The notes beneath the pieces were generated by a model. It saw nothing but the letters and a program-made list of their open reading frames with translations. It was not told where the DNA came from and did no database searches. Positions 8,192-16,894 of a stretch of 64,000 nucleotides of DNA are shown here, one piece after another. The stretch is from Verrucomicrobiales bacterium (GTDB lineage Bacteria; Verrucomicrobiota; Verrucomicrobiia; Limisphaerales; J093): NCBI GenBank assembly GCA_024233215.1, contig JACKPW010000001.1, positions 434,001-498,000 on the forward strand. The letters run 5' to 3'. Each line of letters starts with the position of its first letter. Positions within the stretch are counted from its first letter, which is position 1. Made by a program: the position numbers and the translations under genes.

Positions 8192-9709
8192 TTACGGCGT
8201 TGGCTGGGCGGTGTTGGTGGTGCCGGGCGGTGGCGGAGGGGAGAGGATGGCCTGTTCGAAGGATTCGAGCGTTTTGTCGTTGGGCGCGAACTGGCGGGCG
8301 GCGCGAATGGCGACGAGCGCCTCGTTGGTGCGTTGCTGCCCGAGCCGAATCTGCGCGATGCGGACATGGGCCGGGATCAGCCTGGGTTCCCGGGCGACCG
8401 CGAGTTCGTATTCCGCCAGGGCTTCCTCAGGCTTGTTCTGGTTCAGCAGGAGAATGTTGCCAATGTCGAAGTGGAGGTTCCCGCTGGCGGGAGCCACTTC
8501 CAGGGCCTGGCGCAGGGCGGTGATCGCCCCGGCACTGTTGGTGGCGGCCAGTTCCGCGTTGGCTTTTGCCACAAACGTCTGCGGGAGCTTCGGTGCGAGT
8601 TGCATGGCCCGGTCTGCAGTCCGGTTTGCCGTCGCGGCATCCCCCAGGGCAATCGCCACTCCGGACAGGGCCACCAGCGCCGGGACATTGTTCGAATCGA
8701 TCTGAAGCACGTGCTCCAGGTCCTTCCACGCCCCCTGCGGATCACCGGCCTGCTGTCGGGCCACTCCGAGACTTCCCAGCAAGGTCACGCTGTTGCTGTC
8801 GTACTGGACCGCCTCGGAGAGCATCTTGACGGCTTCATCGGGTTTTCCGCGGAGCAGGAAGCTCTGGGCGAGCGTGGCGACGTCGCGCTGCAGGCGCATG
8901 TGTCCGGGCAGGGTGGCCCCCCACGGGTCGGGCATGGGATAGCGCGGTGGAATCGGGCCCTGCAGGCGCGGGGCCGCCTCGTTGGTGCGGCCGACCTGGA
9001 GGTAGGCCTGTCCCAGCAGGTGCTGCGCCAGCGCGGCGGAGGCATCCTTCTGCACCGCCTGCTCCAGCAGGGGGACGGCTTCCGCAGACTTCCCCTGTTT
9101 CAACCGAACCTCACCCAGGCCGGCGTAACCACGCCACTCGTCCGGTGCCAGTTCCATCAATCGGGAGTAATCCGCGGCCGCCATATCCAGGTCGCCGGCG
9201 GCCAGCGCCACCTCGGCTTCGCGGTAGATGCCCTGCGGAAAGTCGGGAAACTGTTGGCGCAACTCCGCCAGCGTGCTCCTGGCCTTCTCCGCATCACCGG
9301 ATTGTGTCAGCGACACAACCAGATAGTAGCGGGCCAGCGGCTCCTTGGGCGCCAGGCGGACCGTGTTCGCAAAGCAGGCGGCCGCCTGTGGCCAGAGCCC
9401 GTTGGCGGCGAAGGCGAGCCCCAATTGGGCATGGTGCGTGGCATCCCGGGGATTGGCCCGGGTTTCCTTGACCAACCCCTGCAGGTAGGCGCGGGCCTGC
9501 GGCTCGACCTGCGACCAGTCGGCCGGTTCGGGCACCGGCAGCTTGGGAGGCCGCATGAAGTACTGGTAGCCCGCAATCACCAGGCAGACGATGCCAACCA
9601 GCAACAGGGCATTCTGCCAAAGACCGCCCCGGGCCGGGGTCTTGCCTTCCGGTCCCCGCGGGGACGGGCCGGCATCCGTCGGTTTCTGCTTCTCTGAGTC
9701 GCCAAACAT
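8192..9709 (-). CDS. Membrane-anchored TPR protein
   Basis: A 505-residue protein with a cytoplasmic Gly/Pro-rich N-terminus, one membrane helix (about 30-49) and seven or more tetratricopeptide repeats to about residue 490, for example NPRDATHHAQLGLAFAANG and LAPDEWRGYAGLGEVRLKQG, then a Pro-rich tail. TPR arrays mediate protein contacts; no enzymatic domain is visible. The start is MFGDSEKQ at 9709; the 49-codon in-frame extension upstream runs into the divergent promoter region. It is divergent from the Gfo/Idh-lpxB operon. Confidence 0.85.
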   Translation of the reverse strand: MFGDSEKQKPTDAGPSPRGPEGKTPARGGLWQNALLLVGIVCLVIAGYQYFMRPPKLPVPEPADWSQVEPQARAYLQGLVKETRANPRDATHHAQLGLAFAANGLWPQAAACFANTVRLAPKEPLARYYLVVSLTQSGDAEKARSTLAELRQQFPDFPQGIYREAEVALAAGDLDMAAADYSRLMELAPDEWRGYAGLGEVRLKQGKSAEAVPLLEQAVQKDASAALAQHLLGQAYLQVGRTNEAAPRLQGPIPPRYPMPDPWGATLPGHMRLQRDVATLAQSFLLRGKPDEAVKMLSEAVQYDSNSVTLLGSLGVARQQAGDPQGAWKDLEHVLQIDSNNVPALVALSGVAIALGDAATANRTADRAMQLAPKLPQTFVAKANAELAATNSAGAITALRQALEVAPASGNLHFDIGNILLLNQNKPEEALAEYELAVAREPRLIPAHVRIAQIRLGQQRTNEALVAIRAARQFAPNDKTLESFEQAILSPPPPPGTTNTAQPTP

Positions 9710-9854
9710 GGAATGTGTGAGTTGTTCGTCCCACGACCACGACACGCGTCGCGAAGACCGGGTCACCCTGTCAGAAACCGGACACAGCGTCAAACGATGC
9801 GCTTTCAACCGCTCCGGGCTTTCCCGGTCGGCGCGGGGACTCCATACTCCGCGC

Positions 9855-10910
9855 ATGTCTGAACCGATGCGGGTGGCTGTGCTGGGAACCGGAGCCCTGG
9901 GCTCCCATCACGCGCGTCTTTATGCCGCCCTGGCCGGCAGCGGGTTGGTGCGGTTCATGGGCGTCCATGATGCGGACGCCGCCCGCGCCCGCGACGTCGC
10001 CCTGCGCCACGGCTGCCAGGCCTTTTCGACGCTCGAGGAACTCATCGCCCACTGCGATGCCGCCAGCGTGGTGACCCCGACCGTCACCCACTTCGACCTG
10101 GCGAAGGCCCTGCTGGAGGCCGGCAAACATGTCCTCGTCGAGAAACCCATCACCAATGCCACGGCGCAGGCGGAGGAACTCGTCCGCCTGGCCCAGGCCC
10201 GGGGATGCGTGCTTCAGGTGGGCCACGTCGAACGGTTCAACCCGGTGTTCAGCTATCTGCAGCAGGTCGCCACCCTGCCCCGGTTCATCGAGGGGCACCG
10301 GCTGTCCCCCTTCCCCAAGCGCAGCACCGACATCGGCGTCGTGCTGGATCTGATGATCCACGACCTCGACGCCGTGCTGGCCTTCGTGAAGTCGGCGGTG
10401 ACCGGGTTCGATGCGGTGGGGATTCCCGTGCTGAGTTCCAGCGAGGACATTGCGAATGTCCGCCTGCGGTTCGCCAACGGTTGCGTGGCGAATCTCACCG
10501 CCAGTCGGATCAGCCCGGAACAAATGCGCAAGATCCGCGTCTTCAGTGGCGGCGACCTGCCCTGCTACGTGTCGCTCGATTACCGCGCCCAGGAGGGGTT
10601 CCTCTATCGACTCGCCCGCGAGGGCGAAAGCGAATCCTCGCTGCTGAAGAAACTGCTCGCCGCGAAGACCAGCAGCATCGTGAGCGAATTCGCCGGACGC
10701 CGCATCGTGCGCGAGCCGGTGCCCATCGCCAAGGACGAGCCGCTCAAGCTGGAACTGGCCAGTTTCGTGGAATGCGTGCGGCAGAAGCGCGCCCCGGTGG
10801 TCACCGGCGAGGCGGCCACACAGGCGCTCGATCTGGCACTCGAAATCACCCGTCAAATCCGGGAGCAGCCCGGTTCCGGAACGCTGGCCGACTCCGCCGC
10901 GGCAGACTGA
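9855..10910 (+). CDS. Gfo/Idh/MocA oxidoreductase linked to lipid A synthesis (candidate GnnA-type UDP-GlcNAc 3-dehydrogenase)
   Basis: A 351-residue NAD(P)-dependent dehydrogenase. The Rossmann motif GTGALGSHHA is near residue 12, EKPITN near 95, GHVERFNP near 122 and the catalytic-region IHDLD near 170. Its stop overlaps the lpxB start (TGATG), placing it in lipid A synthesis. In Acidithiobacillus and Leptospira, the Gfo/Idh enzyme GnnA, encoded among lpx genes, oxidises UDP-GlcNAc so that GnnB can install a 3-amino group. The GnnA role here is inference; no aminotransferase is adjacent. Confidence 0.85.
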   Translation: MSEPMRVAVLGTGALGSHHARLYAALAGSGLVRFMGVHDADAARARDVALRHGCQAFSTLEELIAHCDAASVVTPTVTHFDLAKALLEAGKHVLVEKPITNATAQAEELVRLAQARGCVLQVGHVERFNPVFSYLQQVATLPRFIEGHRLSPFPKRSTDIGVVLDLMIHDLDAVLAFVKSAVTGFDAVGIPVLSSSEDIANVRLRFANGCVANLTASRISPEQMRKIRVFSGGDLPCYVSLDYRAQEGFLYRLAREGESESSLLKKLLAAKTSSIVSEFAGRRIVREPVPIAKDEPLKLELASFVECVRQKRAPVVTGEAATQALDLALEITRQIREQPGSGTLADSAAAD

Positions 10911-12178
10911 TGAACGTCCGTTCCGTCATGCTCATCGCAGGCGAAACCAGCGGCGACCTGCTGGCTGCCGAACTCGTGCGCGCGCTGCGCCCGCACTTCG
11001 CCGGGCAGTGTTTTCCCCCGAGGTTCTTCGGCGCGGGGGGCGGGGAGATGGAGGCCGCCGGCGTGGAGATTGTCGAGGAAATGACCCGGCACGCAGTCGT
11101 TGGAATCGGGGACGTGGTCCGCAGCTTCGCCCGTTACCGGCGCATCTTCCACCACCTGCTCGACATGGTTTGCCGGCGTCAACCGGAACTGGTGGTGCTG
11201 GTGGATTTCACCGGTTTCAACCGCCGTTTCGCCCATGCCCTGCGGGAACGAATCGCCCGCCAAAGCCCCGTGTTCGGCAACTGGCAGCCGCGTATCGTGC
11301 AATACGTCTCGCCGCAGGTCTGGGCTTCGCGCCCGGGTCGTGGACGGAAGCTGGCGGCGGACATCGACCTGCTGCTCTGCCTGTTTTCGTTTGAGCAGGA
11401 TTGGTATGCGCGCCGCGTGCCGGACCTTCAGGTTGAGTGGGTGGGCCACCCGATCTGTGACCGCCACCCGGCGCAGTGGCAGGCCCTGACCGGGGATGAC
11501 GCTTCGGACTCCGGCGGCGATCGCCCTCCCCTGCTCCTGCTGCTTCCCGGGAGTCGCCGATCCGAACTGCAACGGCACCTCCCGGTGATGCTCGAGGCCG
11601 CCCGGCAACTGGGGGGGCGAAAGCCGTTGCGCGCCCGCATCGTCCTGCCCGGTGAACACCTGAAGGCGTTGGCACTCCGGATCGCCGGGACCGTCGGGGC
11701 ACGCACCCCGGCGCACTCGCGGGACGAGACCACTCCCAGCCGCCTGTCCCTGCCACTCGGCGGGCGGGGAAACAACCTGACCGTCGACGTGCGCGTCGGG
11801 GAACTCGCCCAATCCCTCGGCGAAGCCCGGGTCGCCATCGCCTCCACCGGCACCGTCACGCTCGAATGCGCACTCTTCGGCGTCCCGACGGTCGCGCTCT
11901 ACAAGACGTCCCGGCTCACCTACCAGATCGCGAAACGCCTGGTCACGGTCGATTGCATGGCCATGCCCAACATCCTCGCCGGGAGCCGGGTCTTCCCGGA
12001 GTTCATCCAGGATGCTGCCACCCCCGAAAACCTCGCGAATGCGGCGTTGGAACTGCTGACCGATGACACCCGCCGTCGCACCGTTCGTCGCGCGCTGCGG
12101 CAGCTCGCGCAAGGCCTGGGGGGACCGGGGGCCAGCCGCCGCGCCGCGGCGCACCTCGGACAACTCGTCGACTCATGA
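10910..12178 (+). CDS. lpxB: Lipid-A-disaccharide synthase
   Basis: Condenses UDP-2,3-diacylglucosamine with lipid X in the Raetz pathway at the inner membrane. The N-terminus MLIAGETSGDLLAAELV is diagnostic. FFGAGGGEMEAAGVE, VGIGDV, DFTGFN, YVSPQVWA and the C-terminal STGTVTLECALFGVPTVALYK are family blocks. At 422 residues it is longer than the usual 380-390. Most of the excess is a stretch at about residues 261-289 (ARTPAHSRDETTPSR...) of low similarity to the family. It overlaps the preceding gene by TGATG and the next by ATGA. Confidence 0.95.
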   Translation: MNVRSVMLIAGETSGDLLAAELVRALRPHFAGQCFPPRFFGAGGGEMEAAGVEIVEEMTRHAVVGIGDVVRSFARYRRIFHHLLDMVCRRQPELVVLVDFTGFNRRFAHALRERIARQSPVFGNWQPRIVQYVSPQVWASRPGRGRKLAADIDLLLCLFSFEQDWYARRVPDLQVEWVGHPICDRHPAQWQALTGDDASDSGGDRPPLLLLLPGSRRSELQRHLPVMLEAARQLGGRKPLRARIVLPGEHLKALALRIAGTVGARTPAHSRDETTPSRLSLPLGGRGNNLTVDVRVGELAQSLGEARVAIASTGTVTLECALFGVPTVALYKTSRLTYQIAKRLVTVDCMAMPNILAGSRVFPEFIQDAATPENLANAALELLTDDTRRRTVRRALRQLAQGLGGPGASRRAAAHLGQLVDS

Positions 12179-13458
12179 CCCTGCTCGAAATCGTTGCCCT
12201 GTTGATCACGCTGGCCGCGCTGTTCAGTTACCTGAACTTCCGGTTCATCAAGCTGCCCACCACCATCGGAGTCATGCTGATGGCGCTGGTGTTCTCCCTG
12301 GTCCTCCTCGGCGTGGGTCGGTTCCGTCCCGAACTCGCCACCACCGCGACGACCTGGCTCCAGCGGTTCGAGTTCGATGACGCCCTGCTCCAGGGCATGC
12401 TGAGCTTCCTGCTGTTCGCCGGCGCACTGCACATCAACCTGGAGGATCTCGCGAAGCAGAAAGGGGTGATCACCGCCCTGGCCCTGGGCGGCGTGGCGCT
12501 GTCGACCTTCCTCTTCGGCACGGCGATTTGGTGGTTGCTCGGATGGCTCGGGTTGACGCTGAGTTATGCTTGGTGCCTGCTGTTCGGCGCCCTTATTTCA
12601 CCGACGGATCCCATCGCAGTCATGGGCATCCTCAAGAGCGCCGGGGCACCGAAGAGCCTGGAAACCAAGATCGCCGGCGAATCCCTGTTCAACGACGGCG
12701 TGGGCGTGGTGCTGTTCCTCGTCATCCTCGGGATCGCGACCGGAGAACACGCCGTCTCGTTCAGCCACATCGGTCTGTTGCTGCTGGAGGAGGCGGTCGG
12801 CGGGGCGATCTTTGGCCTTGTGGCGGGCTATGTCACCTACCGCATGTTGCGCAGCGTGGACAACTACCAGGTGGAAGTGCTGCTGACCCTCGCCCTGGTC
12901 ATGGGTGGCTACGCGCTGGCCTCGGCGCTGCACCTGTCCGGGCCGATTGCCATCGTCGTCGCCGGGCTCTTGATCGGCAATCACGGCCGGGCGTTTGCGA
13001 TGAGCGAGCGCACCCGCCTCCACCTGGACACGTTCTGGGAGTTGATCGACGAGGTGCTCAACGCGCTGCTCTTCGTGGTCATCGGCCTGGAAATGCTGAT
13101 CCTGTCGTTCACGCACGAACGTTTCCTGGCCGGCCTCCTTGCCATTCCGGCGTTGTTGATCGCGCGATGGATCAGCGTGGGATTGCCCGTGGCGATCATG
13201 CGGTACTGGCGGCGGTTCACCCCCGGGGCGGTTACGATCATGACCTGGGGCGGCCTGCGGGGCGGGATTTCCGTGGCTCTGGCGTTGTCGCTGCCTGCCG
13301 GAGCGGAACGCGAGTTGGTGCTCTGTATCACCTATGTCCTGGTGGTCTTCTCGATCCTGGTCCAGGGACTGACGCTGAAACCGCTGGTGCTTCGATTGAC
13401 GGGACCCGGCAAGTCGGACTCTGCTGTGAAAGCGGCGTCGGATTCGAGGGCTGGTTGA
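12175..13458 (+). CDS. Cation:proton antiporter, CPA1/NhaP type
   Basis: A 427-residue membrane protein with about 12 helices. CPA1 hallmarks are visible: SPTDPIAVMGILK (about 141) and GESLFNDGVGVVLF (about 164), the latter with the ND pair that replaces the DD of electrogenic antiporters. GGLRGGISVALALSLP lies near 360. It probably exchanges Na+ or K+ for H+. The start overlaps lpxB by ATGA, so it belongs to that operon, an unusual partner for lipid A genes. Confidence 0.92.
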   Translation: MTLLEIVALLITLAALFSYLNFRFIKLPTTIGVMLMALVFSLVLLGVGRFRPELATTATTWLQRFEFDDALLQGMLSFLLFAGALHINLEDLAKQKGVITALALGGVALSTFLFGTAIWWLLGWLGLTLSYAWCLLFGALISPTDPIAVMGILKSAGAPKSLETKIAGESLFNDGVGVVLFLVILGIATGEHAVSFSHIGLLLLEEAVGGAIFGLVAGYVTYRMLRSVDNYQVEVLLTLALVMGGYALASALHLSGPIAIVVAGLLIGNHGRAFAMSERTRLHLDTFWELIDEVLNALLFVVIGLEMLILSFTHERFLAGLLAIPALLIARWISVGLPVAIMRYWRRFTPGAVTIMTWGGLRGGISVALALSLPAGAERELVLCITYVLVVFSILVQGLTLKPLVLRLTGPGKSDSAVKAASDSRAG

Positions 13459-13483
13459 CGGCGGGGAACCCGGAACCTACGGT
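13455..13483 (+). promoter_or_regulatory. Candidate sigma-70 promoter for the toxin-antitoxin pair
   Basis: TTGACG at 13455-13460 and TACGGT at 13478-13483 with 17-bp spacing, seven bases before the antitoxin ATG. The -35 covers the antiporter stop codon. Match quality is moderate. Confidence 0.3.
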
Positions 13484-13489
13484 CAGGTC

Positions 13490-13729
13490 ATGTCGAACGA
13501 GCAATTGCTGGAAGCGGCCCTGGCGATGCCGCTCACCGAGCGGGTATCCTTGGCTCAGGAGCTGTGGGATAGCATCACGAAGGATGAGCCAACGTCCCCC
13601 TCCGAGGACCCACAAGAAGTGATCGCCATGGCGCAGCGCCGAGACGCTGAGTTGGCCGCCGGCGCCGTCGTCCCGTGCACGCATGAACAAGTGATGAGCG
13701 AGGCTCGCCGGGCCATCCAATGCGCCTGA
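13490..13729 (+). CDS. Antitoxin-like addiction module protein
   Basis: A 79-residue protein of the putative addiction module component family (TIGR02574-like): the N-terminal segment LLEAALAMPLTERVSLAQELWDSI and the later EVIAMAQRRDAEL are characteristic. It would bind and neutralise the RelE/ParE-type toxin encoded by the next gene, whose start lies 10 bp inside this one. The pair has its own candidate promoter. Confidence 0.88.
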   Translation: MSNEQLLEAALAMPLTERVSLAQELWDSITKDEPTSPSEDPQEVIAMAQRRDAELAAGAVVPCTHEQVMSEARRAIQCA

Positions 13730-14016
13730 GCTATCACCCGGAGGCCCGCAAGGAGGTGGTGGAGGCCGCCCGGTTCTACGAGGGCAAGGTCCCCGGCTTG
13801 GGAGCGGAGTTTCTCGCGGAGTTCAATCGGGCGGTGGCACTCATTCTGGAAACCCCCGACCGTTGGCGGTTTCTGGAACACGACCTTCGCCGATTCCTCA
13901 TGCGCCGCTTTCCGTACGGCATTCTCTACAAGGTTTTCGGAGAGGAGGTGCGCATCCTCGTCGTCAAACATCACAGCCGGCACCCGGACTATTGGCAGGG
14001 TCGGTTGACCGAATGA
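13720..14016 (+). CDS. RelE/ParE-family toxin
   Basis: A 98-residue toxin-fold protein. The N-terminal YHPEARKEVVEAARFYE, the central GAEFLAEFNRAVALILETPDRW and the C-terminal RRFLMRRFPYGILYKV followed by ILVVKHHSRHPDYW match ParE-type toxins paired with this antitoxin class. The target (gyrase or mRNA) cannot be told. It overlaps the antitoxin gene by 10 bp. Confidence 0.9.
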   Translation: MRLSYHPEARKEVVEAARFYEGKVPGLGAEFLAEFNRAVALILETPDRWRFLEHDLRRFLMRRFPYGILYKVFGEEVRILVVKHHSRHPDYWQGRLTE

Positions 14017-14090
14017 TCACTCCAACCTCCCACCGACTCCGACCCTTCGTCCTTCTCACCCCGGGGCACTGCGGCTAGCCTCCTCGCGCT

Positions 14091-16676
14091 GTGGGCAAGA
14101 CCCTCTACGATTTCCTCCCCCGCGACGAGCGGCCCTCGAACGAGCTGCTGTTGGAGCGCTTTCTCGATTACGTCACCGCCCGCGGGCTCGAACTCTATCC
14201 GGCCCAGGAGGAGGCCATTCTCGAACTCTACGAGGATCGCAACGTCATTCTCCACACCCCCACCGGGTCGGGCAAATCGCTCGTCGCCACGGCGCTTCAG
14301 TTCCGGTCGCTCGCCCAGGGCCGACGCGCCATCTACACCTGCCCGATCAAAGCCCTGGTGAACGAGAAATGGCGCGATCTCTGCCGCGAGTTCGGTCCCG
14401 ACAACGTCGGGCTTTCAACCGGCGATGCCTCGGTGAATCGCGATGCGCCCATCCTCTGCTGCACCGCCGAGATCCTGGCCAACATCGCCCTGCGCGACGG
14501 CGACGACGCCGATGTGGATGACGTGGTGATGGACGAGTTCCACTGGTACGCCGACCGTGAACGCGGCGTGGCCTGGCAGACTCCCCTGCTCACCCTGCCC
14601 CAGGCGCGTTTTCTGCTGATGTCCGCCACCCTCGGGGAAACGACGTTCTTCGAGGAGGAACTCACCCGGCTCACGGAAGTCCCCACGATCACGGTGAGTT
14701 CGGCGGACCGCCCGGTACCGCTGGAATTCACCTATGCCGAAACCCCGCTGGCCGCCACCCTGGAGGACTTGGTGGCCCGTGGCCGGGCACCGGTGTATGT
14801 CGTGCATTTCACCCAGGCGGATGCCGCCCAAAGCGCGCAGGACTTCACCAGCATCAACGTCTGCTCCCGCGAGGAGAAGGCGGCCATCGCGAAGGAACTC
14901 GAGGGCTTCAAGTTCTCCAGTCCCTACGGACCAAGCCTGCGCGGCTGGCTCAAGCACGGGATCGGACTCCACCACGCCGGCCTGCTGCCCAAGTATCGGG
15001 TCCTCGTGGAAACCCTCGCCCAGCAGGGCCTGCTCAAGATCATCTGCGGCACCGACACCCTCGGCGTGGGCATCAACGTCCCCATCCGCACGGTGCTCCT
15101 GTCTCGCCTCTGTAAGTACGACGGCGAGAAGACCGCGATCCTCAGCGCGCGCGATTTCCATCAGGTCGTCGGCCGGGCCGGTCGCAAGGGGTTCGATGAC
15201 AAAGGCTGGGTGGTGGCCCAGGCGCCGGAACACGTCATCGAAAACCTGCAACTCGCACGCAAGGCCGCCGAGAAGGGCAAGAAGTTCGTCCGCCGCAAAC
15301 CGCCGGAACGCAACTTCGTCAACTGGGACGAAAAGACGTTCCAGCGACTCATCGCCGCGACGCCGGAACGGTTGGAATCCCGTTTCCACGTGTCGCACGG
15401 AATGCTGCTCAACGTACTGAGCCGCGAGGACGACGGCTGCCAGGCCATGCGCCAGCTCATCCGCGACTGCCACGAAAGCCCGAAGCAGAAGAAGCAGCAC
15501 ACGCGCCGCGCGTGGCAGTTGTTCCGCTCCCTGGTGGATCGGAAGATCGTCGAGTTCGTCGAACCGGACGAAGAGACCGGGCGAAAGCTCCGCGTCAACG
15601 TCGAGTTGCAGGACGACTTCTCGATGGACCAGACCCTGTCGCTTTACCTGCTGGAAACGCTGCCGTTGCTCGACTCCGCCAATCCGAATTACGCCCTCGA
15701 CGTCCTGACGCTTGTGGAGTCGATTCTCGAGAATCCCGAGATCATCCTGCGCAGGCAACTCGACCGTGTGAAGGGCGAGGCCATTGCGGAGATGAAAGCC
15801 GAGGGCATGGACTACGACCAGCGCATGCTCGAACTCGAGAAGCTCGAACACCCGAAACCCAACCGCGACTTCGTCTATTCCACCTTCAACGCGTTCTCCA
15901 ACAAACACCCGTGGGTGGGCGAGGAGAACATCCGGCCCAAATCCATCGCCCGGGAGATGTTCGAGACGTTCCGGTCGTTCTCGGATTACGTCCGCGACTA
16001 CGAACTCCAGCGCGCCGAGGGCCTGCTGCTGCGGCATCTGAACAGCGTCTACAAGGTCCTGGCCCAGACCGTGCCCGATCCTGTGAAGACCGAGGAGGTC
16101 TGGGAGATGGAACTCTATCTGCGAACCATGATCCGGCAGGTCGATTCCAGCCTGCTGGATGAGTGGGAGAAGATGCGCGACCCCGACGCCGAGTATCAGG
16201 CGAAGATCGCCGCCGAACGCGCCGACATCACCGGCGAGGAAGTGCGTCCGCCCGGCGCCGAGGAAGCCGCCGGGGACATCACCCGCAACCGCAAGACCTT
16301 CGTCGCCGCCATCCGCAATCGCATCTTCGCCTTCCTCCGCGCGTGGGACACCGGGCAACCGGAGGCGGCGCTGGAACAACTCGATTCGCTTGCCGATGCC
16401 GACGGCGAGCAGTGGACGGTCGAGCGTCTGGAGACTTGCCTCGACCGGCACGCCGAAGAGCACGAGTGCCTCCGGTTGGACCCGGAAGCCCGAAACCTCC
16501 GCCACACGCACGTCGTTCCTTCGGAAGACCAGCGAACCTGGCGCGTCCAGCAGATGCTCATCGACCCGCCGGGATTGAACGATTGGGTCGCCGAGTTCGT
16601 GGTGGATCTGTCGGCGTCGCGGGAGAAAGGGGAGCCGGTGCTGAGCCTGGCGCGGTTGGGGCCGCTGGTTCCCTGA
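14091..16676 (+). CDS. DEAD/DEAH-box helicase with C-terminal DUF3516-type region
   Basis: An 861-residue superfamily 2 helicase related to Ski2/HelY enzymes. Motif I TPTGSGKS is at about 56-63, motif II DEFH near 150, motif III SAT near 181 and motif VI QVVGRAGRKG near 358. The C-terminal half, beginning near FVNWDEKTFQRLI and FHVSHGMLLNVLSR, resembles the DUF3516 region that I recall mainly from actinobacterial helicases. The start is GTG at 14091. Substrate (RNA or DNA repair intermediates) is unknown. It is monocistronic. Confidence 0.88.
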   Translation: MGKTLYDFLPRDERPSNELLLERFLDYVTARGLELYPAQEEAILELYEDRNVILHTPTGSGKSLVATALQFRSLAQGRRAIYTCPIKALVNEKWRDLCREFGPDNVGLSTGDASVNRDAPILCCTAEILANIALRDGDDADVDDVVMDEFHWYADRERGVAWQTPLLTLPQARFLLMSATLGETTFFEEELTRLTEVPTITVSSADRPVPLEFTYAETPLAATLEDLVARGRAPVYVVHFTQADAAQSAQDFTSINVCSREEKAAIAKELEGFKFSSPYGPSLRGWLKHGIGLHHAGLLPKYRVLVETLAQQGLLKIICGTDTLGVGINVPIRTVLLSRLCKYDGEKTAILSARDFHQVVGRAGRKGFDDKGWVVAQAPEHVIENLQLARKAAEKGKKFVRRKPPERNFVNWDEKTFQRLIAATPERLESRFHVSHGMLLNVLSREDDGCQAMRQLIRDCHESPKQKKQHTRRAWQLFRSLVDRKIVEFVEPDEETGRKLRVNVELQDDFSMDQTLSLYLLETLPLLDSANPNYALDVLTLVESILENPEIILRRQLDRVKGEAIAEMKAEGMDYDQRMLELEKLEHPKPNRDFVYSTFNAFSNKHPWVGEENIRPKSIAREMFETFRSFSDYVRDYELQRAEGLLLRHLNSVYKVLAQTVPDPVKTEEVWEMELYLRTMIRQVDSSLLDEWEKMRDPDAEYQAKIAAERADITGEEVRPPGAEEAAGDITRNRKTFVAAIRNRIFAFLRAWDTGQPEAALEQLDSLADADGEQWTVERLETCLDRHAEEHECLRLDPEARNLRHTHVVPSEDQRTWRVQQMLIDPPGLNDWVAEFVVDLSASREKGEPVLSLARLGPLVP

Positions 16677-16735
16677 GATCCGTAGCCGCGGACGTCAGTC
16701 CGCGCAATTCAATCCCCGCTCAGATTGATGTGCGG

Positions 16736-16894
16736 TCACGACTGGTCGCCATTTCCAGGTGCTGGAATACCCGTCCCGGGCTCCTGTCGTAATCGCCAGG
16801 ACAACGCGCCAAACGCCAGCAACCCAATGAACAACTCAGGCCACGCAACGCCCACGGCCACGTACGCCGCCGCGATGAGGATGCGAGCCGTCAC
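16736..16894 (-). CDS. Small membrane protein translationally coupled to the SIMPL gene
   Basis: A 52-residue frame starting with GTG at 16894 that overlaps the upstream stop codon as GTGA, and ending with TGA at 16738-16736. It encodes one clear hydrophobic segment (ILIAAAYVAVGVAWPELFIGLLAFGAL, in parts) and a short polar tail. The same GTGA overlap joins well-supported genes in this window (dctM, the winged-helix regulator, amtB), which supports translation. No function recognised. Confidence 0.45.
   Translation of the reverse strand: MTARILIAAAYVAVGVAWPELFIGLLAFGALSWRLRQEPGTGIPAPGNGDQS

Noticed and set aside
14415..16511. A minus-strand open frame of 698 codons
   Set aside because: It lies fully opposite the helicase gene, whose motifs are unambiguous.
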